The notes beneath the pieces were generated by a model that had not been told where the DNA came from, did no database searches, and saw only the letters and a program-made list of their open reading frames with translations. A program made the translations under genes and the position numbers. Positions 1-8,527 of a stretch of DNA of 64,000 nt are shown here, in pieces (position 1 is the first letter of the stretch; each line of letters begins with the position of its first letter). The stretch is from Cladosporium sp. IMV 00045 (lineage: Eukaryota; Ascomycota; Dothideomycetes; Cladosporiales; Cladosporiaceae), in the NCBI GenBank assembly GCA_001931905.2, contig MSJI02000339.1:1-64000 (forward strand). The letters run 5' to 3'.

Positions 1-84
1 TGCCATCTCTTGTCGAGTCGCCGTATCGCGCGCCATATCCACACCACAGCCTCTCCTCTTGGCGTTCCAACGCGCGCAGCCAGC

Positions 85-1887
85 ATGCAGCACTATCGAA
101 ATTTCTCCCAAGCGAGCCAGCAGCGCAGTCCGCATGCTACTCAGGCGCGACGGGGCCCTGGTACGTGATTCCCGTCATTTTATATTCACCTTCTTTGCTT
201 GATTCGCGCCTACGCCTGCTTCCCTGCCCTATCCCCCATAAACGCGCTCGCGAGCCCTAGTTTTCCCGGCCCGTTCTCTAGGCCGCGCGACTGCCATGGA
301 CCGCCGCGGTAGCAGTGTCCAATTCACCACGCCTCGCAACTCTCATCGGCGCAAGATCAGTCACGCTGACCTGATGGCTACCTATCGCAATGCAGGCCCT
401 ATGGTCGCCCCTCCTTCACACCCCAGCCAGCAACAGCAGATGACCGCTGCGCAAATCCAGGCGCAGCAAATCGAGGCGGCGCGTCGCAACGATCTGGCGC
501 GCAGACAAAGCAGGAAGCCTACGGACCGTGATATTTCGGAGGACGTCGGCGAGGTGATTGTCGGAGACGGTGTGCAGAGATACAAGAAGTTGAGGGAGGT
601 CGAGAAGAGGCTGGATGCCGTGATGATGCGCAAAAGGCTGGACGTCATGGACAATGCGCAGAGGGAGTATGCGCGTCGCGAAGGAGTCTTGAGGATCTGG
701 GTCTCGAACACAGCCGAGGGCCAGCCATGGCAGGTCATGGAGGACGACACTGGCATGGGCGAGGATGGAATCTTTGATCTGGGCGAGAACAGCCAAGCGA
801 CGTTTCGCGTGAAGATTGAAGGCCGCTTGCTGGACGATCCCGAGGAACTGGAAGAGGACAAGCCCAGTCCGGACAAGAGACCACGTCTCAGTACCTTTTT
901 CAAGGCCATCACGATTGATCTGCATCGAAACCCTGCGCTTATGCCCGACGGCTACTCTCAAATCGAATGGAAGAAGCAGCAACCGCCGAACCCGCAAAAC
1001 CCGAATCCCAACTATGACCCAAATTCTTCGGAGAACAGCTTCGACAAGCTGGAGTTTGAACGCAAGGGCGATGAGAACATCAACATCACAATCAGCTTGC
1101 TCAGAGATACTGAGAGGGAGCGCTACAAGCTCAGCCCTGGACTAGCTGAGATTCTGGACAGCGAGGAGGAAGACATGCTTGGTGCCGTTCAGGGTATTTG
1201 GGAGTATGCGCGCGCCATGCATCTTCAGGAAGACGACGACAAGAGGACGATCGTCTGTGATGAGCCTCTGCGCAAGGTAAGACACTATCCCCTCCGACGC
1301 TCTCTGAGTTGAAAACTAACCCATCCCAGCTCTTCAACCAAGAGAAACTTTCATTCCCTTACCTACCCGATATCCTGCAGCCGCATCTCCGTCCTTTGCC
1401 ACCCGTCAAACTCGACTACACCATCCGCGTGGACAAGCCTTACATCTCGCCTCCTATGGACGGCGAAACCAAGGCTTCTACCCCCACAATCTACGACATC
1501 CGCGTCCCTCTACCCAACCCCACCGCCTGGCACATCCACAAATACGCCACTTCAAGGACCCACCTCGCCGACCTCCAGTCCATCGTCCGCATGGACGACG
1601 ACCTCGCCCTGCTGGTCCAGAAACTCAACCAAACAAACGCCAAGCGCAAGTTCTACGAGAACCTCGCCAAGGACCCGGCCAGCTTCGTCAAGCGCTGGGT
1701 CTCCTCGCAGCAGCGCGATCTGGAAGTCATACTCGCGGAAGCCACACGCGGCGGCGGCAGCGGAGGTCTCGGCGAAGAAGGCGCGAGCGAAGAGTGGAGG
1801 AAAGGTGGCGAGGGCGGACTCTGGGGCAGCCAGGTCGCAAGAGAAAGTGTCGGTTTGTGGTTGGCGAGGCAAACTAAGGCTCATTAG
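85..1887 (+). CDS. SNF12: SWI/SNF and RSC complex subunit, SWIB domain (Snf12/Rsc6, BAF60 type)
   Basis: Chromatin-remodelling subunit of nuclear SWI/SNF-type complexes. The model is three exons, 85-160, 282-1276 and 1330-1887, giving 542 residues. The ATG at 296 is in frame, but an upstream exon starting at ATG 85 splices into the same frame through GTACGT...CTAG and adds a Gln/Arg-rich leader (MQHYRNF, then QQRSPH) of the kind seen at the start of fungal members, so 85 is preferred. A second intron, GTAAGA...CCCAG, joins LRK to LFNQEKLSFPYLP, restoring the SWIB core from about residue 315 to 395. The N-terminal part is Gln-rich and the middle is charged; a short C-terminal region follows the SWIB domain. 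Family assignment rests on the SWIB core and the 'LPPVKLDYTI' segment. Whether it is the SWI/SNF or the RSC paralogue cannot be told; many filamentous fungi have one gene for both. Confidence 0.85.
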
Positions 1888-2632
1888 TAATGCCTCTGTT
1901 GTTTGGCTGCGACAAGCTCGTAAGCGTGGCGTTTCTGGGGGACATGGAGGGCGTTTTCTGTTTGCTTTTCCTAACGGGGCTGTTACTAAGCTTGGGTGCG
2001 ATACCCCTTGGGCGAGAAGATACACACTGGCTCTCACCGTATCTCACAAAGGTTGCAGGGCTTGCAACCCGTGAGGTACGGTGTGCTGGAGATATTGAAA
2101 TTAGACATGTAAGAATACCTTATTGATGTTCATTGTTCATTTGTCTCACTCGTTCCCGATTTGCTAGTTTGCTGCGCGCATTGCTTGTCGATGACTTAGA
2201 AGAATGAAGACAGAAAAATATCGCAGCGACAGCAGCGATTTGTGCAGTTGCTTTCAGCTTGCAGAAAACGCAATTCTCAACCCACTCTTGCGACGAATCC
2301 TGGTCAGCAGCGCTCCTTCCTAAAGCGGTATGTTGACCTCACTTCCCTGACATGTGAAGTGAAGTACTCCACTTTCTGACTTTCAAATTAGGCCCATCGA
2401 TTTTCTTGTAATTCTGACTGCGCATTCACTGTACATTGCTGCGTTGGACTCTTAGAGCTCGCCACGGCCGCTTGAGCATCATTTTTTCTCTGCTCGCAGG
2501 TTTGTTGTTTATTGCAACTCATGAATCTCTCGATACTCTGATCAACGGAAACTGCAGCAGACAGCCCTCACACGACACTGTCTACAGCACTGGAAAAGAC
2601 CAGCGTCTGCTACACGAATCATCACCATCCAC
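1888..2632. other. Intergenic, no gene seen
   Basis: This stretch lies between two plus-strand genes. Short open frames here have no recognisable protein character. It is probably the 3' UTR of the SWIB gene and the promoter of the next gene. Confidence 0.6.
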
Positions 2633-3934
2633 ATGGCATCTCCGAAAAACAAAACTATCAACGTACCAGCACCGACCCACGCAAACACGCAACCAAAAAC
2701 AATCATGTCCACCCCACCGCCTCCCAACACCAGCACCTCACCTCCCACCTCCGAATCCCCCGGCTCCTTCCTCACCTCCCTAACCACACACTACAAATCC
2801 CTCTCCGACGCCATCACACCGCACCGCTTCTTCCAGCTATGCAAGGACTACAACGGCGGCGAACTCGACGAGGCGGCCTTCTACGTCGCTGTCTATCGCT
2901 TGATGTTTTCGACGAACGCTTCGCATTTCATGCCGCGTTTTCGCGCTTTCATGCCGCTGGGTTGGAGGGATGGGGAGTTGGGGTGGTTGGAACGGGCGGT
3001 TGAGGAGGATGTCAGGAATGAGGGGAGGAGGTCGAGGGGGATTGTTGGGGGTTTGGCGAGCTTGGAAGAGAGATTGGAGGCCATTGGTGAAGGTGGCGTG
3101 GTCGAGGGAGCAGCAGCGGTACCAGTTGAAGGCGAGGTCAAGACAGCGAAGCTAGCGGAGAAACGTGGTGCTGCGCCAGAGAGCAAGGGACACGCCGAAG
3201 AATCATTGGAAAGACCGCCAAAAAAGAAGAAGTCACCAGCGAATGGCTTCAGGGCTTCTGTGGTCCCGCCGCCACTTGCCCTCATGGAGGGCTTGACCAG
3301 CAGATACGAAGCGTCGATGAAGAGCTTGCCGCCAAAGACCGATCCCCAGCCCGTGGCAACTACAACGACAAAGAGTTTGAAAACAAAAAAAGGCTCCTAC
3401 ACAAGCACAGCAACTCCTCGCGCGTCGACGAAGACACTCTCTCCACCCTCCTCAAACCGACCAGGCGCCAACACTCCATCAAAGATTCAACGCGAGCCTC
3501 CCACCACCAAGACTGCCAGTTCACAACCCACACCGACACCCAACCCCTCTCTCCCCTCCGCCGCCTCCATCCGGCACCTCGGCCCCATCTACGCCTCCAC
3601 GCGCGCCATCCTGTCCCGTCCTTCCAAACCATACATTCACGCTCTCTGCGGCCAGCGGTTCGGTCACCCGGCGGAAGTCCAGCGGCACCACAATGGTCAG
3701 GGCGGGAGGCCGGGGTGCTGGGAAAAATCTGGGAAACCGGTCGGTGAGCAGGGGAGGTGGGATGCGCATGAGACTTCTAAGGTGAGATTGGCGGATTTGG
3801 AGTATGTTAGGTGTAGGGAAGGGTGGGTGGTTATTAGTTGGGGGAGGGTGGCGGTTGAGGGTGTTAGGGAGGGGGAGGAGGAAGGAAGGAGGGGTTTGGG
3901 TGCCAGTGCTGGTGTTGATGTTGGGATTGGATAG
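2633..3934 (+). CDS. Uncharacterised nuclear-type protein with a C2H2-like segment; ends at an in-frame TAG
   Basis: I do not recognise a named family. The frame gives 433 residues from ATG 2633; ATG 2705 (MSTPPPP) is an alternative start. The N-terminal third contains a compact helical segment (HYKSLSDAI, FFQLCKDY, AAFYVAVYRLMF, residues about 52-110). The middle is a Ser/Thr/Pro/Lys-rich linker with a basic PPKKKK stretch that could be a nuclear signal. The C-terminal part has a zinc-finger-like pattern, ALCGQRFGHPAEVQRHH followed by GCW, around residues 338-365, then a WVVISWG segment. The frame stops at TAG 3932-3934 but stays open and protein-like for 82 further codons to 4183, with a basic and acidic tail (RKRK, ESKRQK). 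Either the tail is not translated, an intron removes the stop (a good donor AAG|gtgaga is at 3782), or the gene carries a nonsense mutation. Base composition flips repeatedly between C-rich and G-rich blocks. Confidence 0.6.
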   Translation: MASPKNKTINVPAPTHANTQPKTIMSTPPPPNTSTSPPTSESPGSFLTSLTTHYKSLSDAITPHRFFQLCKDYNGGELDEAAFYVAVYRLMFSTNASHFMPRFRAFMPLGWRDGELGWLERAVEEDVRNEGRRSRGIVGGLASLEERLEAIGEGGVVEGAAAVPVEGEVKTAKLAEKRGAAPESKGHAEESLERPPKKKKSPANGFRASVVPPPLALMEGLTSRYEASMKSLPPKTDPQPVATTTTKSLKTKKGSYTSTATPRASTKTLSPPSSNRPGANTPSKIQREPPTTKTASSQPTPTPNPSLPSAASIRHLGPIYASTRAILSRPSKPYIHALCGQRFGHPAEVQRHHNGQGGRPGCWEKSGKPVGEQGRWDAHETSKVRLADLEYVRCREGWVVISWGRVAVEGVREGEEEGRRGLGASAGVDVGIG

Positions 3935-4183
3935 GGTGTGGGTGGAGAAAAGGGAAGGAAGAGGAAGGCTGTTGAGGTGTCGAGTGAGGTTGATGAAGAT
4001 GATGGTGGCGATGAGAACCAAGGAGAAGATATTGGTGAGAAAGGGGATGAGGACTTTGTGGAGGAAGAAGCGCACGAATCCAAGCGTCAGAAGGTCGTCA
4101 AGATCGAAGATGCGACGATGTCCACTTCGGAAGACGCTGCAGCTGCTCGTGCTGTTGCGTTTGGGCTACGGACGAGAAAGTGA
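3935..4183 (+). other. Open in-frame continuation after the stop of the preceding gene
   Basis: The frame continues past TAG 3932-3934 with GVGGEKGRKRK, a run of acidic residues, then ESKRQKVVKIED and ends RTRK before TGA. Its Lys/Glu/Asp-rich content looks like a genuine nuclear-protein C-terminus and unlike a random frame. It could be the true C-terminus joined by an unrecognised splice. Confidence 0.4.
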
Positions 4184-4388
4184 GAGCATTGGTGGGATAT
4201 TGGACATGCTCTTTTGCGGCATTCCTTCAAACTTGTACGCTAAGACTAGACTTACGTTGATCATGAACTACCTTCCTTCGTCGTTGGACTTCCCAGTGGA
4301 ATGAAACGCAAGGGGCTTTGATATCCTTCCACCCTCCTCTGGAGCAATACCTTATCAATACGTTGAGTCAAACTTCAAATGTTGACGT

Positions 4389-5520
4389 CTACTGCATGAC
4401 GCTCGGGCTGCCAAAGACCGTAGGGGTCCTGAAGACGCTGTTTGAGCCGCTCGATGCACCGATAGACCAGCGCCAGCTATTGAGGTAGCACTTCCCGGCA
4501 CTGTGCTCATGGTAATGACAGTCGCCACCCATATTCCTCTCTGCAAGCTCAATCTTGAGACGCATCTGAAAGCGGCTGAACTCCATAATGAACTCGCAAC
4601 TAATTGAGGCTCCCACGAATGTTTCATCGAGCCATTCAGCTTTGCCAGCTTTGAAGTAAACGTCCAGCCACAGCCGAAGCAACTTTGATTGTGCTGTAGT
4701 GTTTTCGTAGACGAGATTGGTGAGGCGAAGGTCAAAGCACTCGTAGACTCGCAGTTTCTCGAGAATGGCGCCAATCACGGAGTCTTTGAAGTCGGCGTCG
4801 ATCATCTTGTCCCCGAAAATGTAGGCTTTCACCAAGAACTCGTACTCGTGTGAGAGTTTGATGCTGATTTCGCTACCTCTGGTGCGAAGAGCGCCGTTGT
4901 AGAGCCAGTGTTGATAGAGAGCAAAGACATCCGGGTCGTCGGTGGGAAGCTTGATGGCAGGCTCAATGCCTTCCTTCCAGCCGTCTTTCAAGCTCAAGCG
5001 AACGAATTCCGAGCGTGGACTAATGATCGACTCGTGAATGCTGAATTTCTTGGTGGGCGTGTCGCCAACTTCGAAGACGACAATGTCGTACCCGAAACTG
5101 GAAGAACGTCAGTATGAGCAGTAGGTGTGATTTCAGGTTGGTGGAGACTCACTGCTGATTCCAACCAGAGGGAGCACGGCGTGATGGGAAATTTTTGAGG
5201 CCAGCCCATACACCCAGCTTGGCCGTCACGTAGCCACTTAGCATGCCTTGCGTCCCCGGCATTTGCGGTTTGGAGCTTTGTGGCTTCCAGCCGCTTGGTG
5301 TCGAGTTGGTTGGCGTCTGGCTGTGTGCCGCCGCCCAACGGGCTGCGGAAACCCTTTGAGCGTCGTAGTCTTTGAGCCTGATTTCCTCGAGGGAAAGATT
5401 TTGATACTGGGGGTGCATGCTAATGGACTGATAGGCCTCTGTAGCCAGGACGAGGAACGGCGCAATGAGCGCTACTTCGAAGACGTTGCTTGGTGAGGGG
5501 ATCTGGGAGTTGGTAGCCAT
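4389..5520 (-). CDS. BTB/POZ domain protein with a Nup98-like N-terminal motif
   Basis: Two exons on the minus strand, 5520-5153 and 5097-4389, joined across a 55-nt intron (GTGAGT...TTCCAG), give 358 residues. Residues about 124-230 are a BTB/POZ fold of the fungal type: YDIVVFEVGD, KKFSIHESLIS, RSEFVRLSL, then DPDVFALYQHWLYNG. BTB domains mediate dimerisation and often recruit targets to Cullin-3 ligases or transcription complexes. The first exon is unusual: MHPQYQNLSLEEIRLKDYDAQR resembles the (A/M)xxYxxxSxEELRLxDYxxGR segment that follows the GLEBS motif in Nup98/Nup116-type nucleoporins. No other domain is visible. The function is unknown. Start ATG 5520 is the first in frame. Confidence 0.75.
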
Positions 5521-5865
5521 GGCGAGATGTGTTGCGATCTAGGAGGATAGTGGATGGTGGTAAACGCTGGATCGCTACTAGGGGGCGAGTGGCGTGAGTG
5601 TCGACATGTCTAAGGGACGCTGAGATGTATGAAAGAGTGTGCGGGTGGTTACGTTTGCGAGAGCGACAGAGGCTCGCGCGCTCAGTGGCGCGTTGAAGGG
5701 TGATGTTGTTGGAGGGGTGTCAAAGCTCGCGAACGCAAGCTGAGAGGGAAAGAACGAGTGATGATAATGGACAGGTAGAAAGGTAGTCACGTGAGTCTTA
5801 CAGCTTTACGCGAATTATTCCAATCACGCAGAGCTGATACTGGGGCTCTGTAACAATATGAGCGT
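5521..5865. other. Intergenic, no gene seen
   Basis: This lies between two minus-strand genes and is the likely promoter of the BTB gene. A 70-codon minus-strand open frame is present at 5578-5790, but nothing supports it as a gene. Confidence 0.55.
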
Positions 5866-7071
5866 TCATTTGACTACAAACCAAACTGCGCCTAACGCTA
5901 AGAGTGACCCCACTCCAAGGGCCTGCTTGACCCAGCTCTCACTCCCTTTAGCCATATCAAGCGCACCTCTTGGCTGCCTCTGCGGTCTCTCAGCAGCTTC
6001 TTCACTCTTCACATCGGCCTGCTGAGCCGCACTCTCCATCGCTGCTTTCTCCTCAGCTTCCGCAAGCTCCACGAACCGCTGCAGTTTCTGCAAATCCTCC
6101 TGCCAGCTCAAAGCCGACTCGTCTTCCGCGCTGTCGACTTCCACACCCTGAACGTTGCCGAAGAAGTCCAGCACTCTGCGGTTCCGCACAGCCTCACGGC
6201 CACCGGGGAAGAGATCGTGCCGTACGCCGGCTTCGCTGTGAACGCGATCGAAAGTGTAGTAGTCAAATAGCTCGCCGAGACGGACGTCAGAGGAGGTGCT
6301 GTTGAGGTGGGTTTCAAGGAATTCAAGGTTGGCGTAGGTCCAGCGGTCGATGACAGCAACGCCGACATCTTGATCTGCATGGTGAGAATACGAGCTCTGA
6401 TCTTTAGCAGAGGAGCCAGTTGCGATAATATTCGGCGTGTAAAAGGCGGGATACATGGTATTCGCCTGACAAGTGTCGATCATGAAGAGCAATTCGTTGT
6501 AGCGCTTCTTCTCCCACATCTGCTCGAAAGCGTCTGCGAGGTCAAACGACGAAATCTCCTCCGCGTCCTGGAATTTGAGGAATTCATTACCACCGTGTCC
6601 CGTCATGTAGATCAAGATATTGCTCCGGTCGTCCGTCATGAGCCTTTTGCTCGTGGGCTGACTGCTGGGCCAGCGATCGGTCAGCAGTCGGATGAAATTC
6701 TCAACCGTGACCTCGTTCCCTCTGTAATCCACTTCTATTCCACCCATGCCCTCCTTTTGTTCCCCGGTGCCGTCTCCTTGTCCTTTGTCGTCGTACAAGT
6801 CCAATAGTCTGCTTTTATCGTTGAATACCGTGCCAGGAAAGGTATTGCGCGGATTGCATGCCATGTCATCCGGTAACATGAGAATGATCTGGCTATCGGG
6901 GATGCCTAATCGCTTGACGGTGCGGTATAGCGACAGGACGTTGGCGAGATGGCGGTAGTTGAACCAGAACCGCGAGGTGCTGACCAGGACGGCCCAATTT
7001 GAGGTATGCGTGGCCGTCGTGAGGGCGAGGCATAACGCCAGGAGAGCGAATATGTATGTTATGAGCGCCAT
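5866..7071 (-). CDS. gpi8: GPI-anchor transamidase catalytic subunit (Gpi8/PIG-K)
   Basis: A single-exon gene of 401 residues. Gpi8 is the caspase-like cysteine protease (peptidase family C13) of the ER GPI-transamidase complex, which cleaves the C-terminal signal of precursor proteins and attaches the GPI anchor. Visible features in order: a hydrophobic signal peptide at residues 1-20; SNWAVLVSTSRFWFNYRH near residues 24-41; PDDMACNPRN; the catalytic His159 in MTGHGG and catalytic Cys201 in DTCQAN; and a hydrophobic segment at about 383-400 that can span the ER membrane. Length and residue spacing match the yeast and human enzymes closely. The linker between about 318 and 378 is Glu/Ala-rich and variable. 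Very secure assignment. Confidence 0.97.
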   Translation of the reverse strand: MALITYIFALLALCLALTTATHTSNWAVLVSTSRFWFNYRHLANVLSLYRTVKRLGIPDSQIILMLPDDMACNPRNTFPGTVFNDKSRLLDLYDDKGQGDGTGEQKEGMGGIEVDYRGNEVTVENFIRLLTDRWPSSQPTSKRLMTDDRSNILIYMTGHGGNEFLKFQDAEEISSFDLADAFEQMWEKKRYNELLFMIDTCQANTMYPAFYTPNIIATGSSAKDQSSYSHHADQDVGVAVIDRWTYANLEFLETHLNSTSSDVRLGELFDYYTFDRVHSEAGVRHDLFPGGREAVRNRRVLDFFGNVQGVEVDSAEDESALSWQEDLQKLQRFVELAEAEEKAAMESAAQQADVKSEEAAERPQRQPRGALDMAKGSESWVKQALGVGSLLALGAVWFVVK

Positions 7072-8527
7072 GTTGGAGGGTAAGCGTCCTCGTCCAGAGC
7101 TCTGTTTGTGTTGCGTAGAGTGTTTGGTGCGTAGTCCGATTTAGGAGTAGGGCCTCAACATGTCGCGTAGTCTTTCTGTAAAATCTATCTCTCGTCCAGA
7201 TTCTCACCAGACCGATTGAGAGCGTCCAAAGACAGGCATCGAGGCCGTGATGTCGTCGGAATGATTGGTAATGATGTCGCGCACCCTGAAGCTGATGACA
7301 TGTGAAGCCAACCACTCCCACGACCTTCTCCAGACGTCGTGGGGCAACTTCAACAAACAACCAGCCAATCCTTCAGGGCGGTAACATGGTCGAAATAATT
7401 ATTCAAACGCCACTCTGAGAAGCTCATTGCGATACAACTAAATATGAGTATCAAATGTTTCAAGAATAGCAAAAGGGAAAACAATTTTTTGATTTTGCCG
7501 GAGTCGCGCGTGCATGAACTGGAATTGAAAATAGCTTCTGTTCTGTATCCCTTTAATCACAAATTAAAACGCGTGATAGATGGTACGTGGTTTATATGAG
7601 ATCATCGCCGCATTGTTCCGACGTTCCATTGCACATTTTTTTTGAGAGCCTCCGAGATCATCGATTCGCTTTTGCATTTGCTTTGCCTGGTAGCTCTATA
7701 TAGACTTGGACACGGCCCAAAGGCATCAGCAATGCCAGAGCCGACCCAAGCAAGCGTTATTTGAAGGTCTAACATCATATCGATCAATACAAGGCAGAGA
7801 AGAGTGGCTTCGTTACCAAGGATGCTCTGCAAAGAAAAGATGGTAGAATCCTATATTATACTTCCCATGAAGCCATCTCAATCTCAACTTCGCGTAATTT
7901 AGCATTGGATGTCCATGTCAGCCGGGAGAGACCGACGGCTGCAGCATGCTCTCAATTGCCAAACACGGTCGCCTTGAGTTTGATCGAAGAACAAGACAGT
8001 TAAGACCAAATTGACGATTGTCGTTTGATGGAGTGTCGTGTATGTCAGTTAGAAGCTCACAAATAATAATAATAATAATAATAATGAAGAAGTTGGTTGA
8101 AAGCAGGGCAAGACGCCAAGTTCGGCTTTTAGCACGTGCCGGCGCATGAGATCCGCGTTCAAGAAGTTCAGGGGAGGGGGACCTCGAACAATCCAACCGT
8201 CGCCCTCCTGATCGTTGTCTTAGTCCCGGGGAAGACAAGACTCTCAGCGCTGTCTTCGGAGGTGCTTGTATCTACTGCCCTCCCCAAACCTCTCACTGTT
8301 ACAATACCATATACTCTCTATTCACTCGTTTTCTCACTACACAGCAAAAAGACCTGAGGGCTGGACGTCCTCCTCGACAATCGTTCTCCCTTAGCGTGCA
8401 AGGACTTGCCCCGTTCGCGAGATTGCAGAGAACAGACCAAACAAGGATTACCTACATGGCTTCGCCCAAGGTTTGATCTCGGGGCTCTGCTGGACTAGGC
8501 TGATCCATTCTGAGTCCCACGCTCACA
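7072..8527. other. Intergenic between divergent genes
   Basis: About 1.4 kb between the starts of GPI8 (minus) and the TBC gene (plus), so it should hold both promoters. It is relatively AT-rich around 7400-7620 and contains an AAT microsatellite. I see no convincing gene or structural RNA. Confidence 0.6.
8062..8085. repeat. (AAT)8 microsatellite
   Basis: Eight perfect AAT units in the intergenic region upstream of the TBC gene. Confidence 0.95.
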
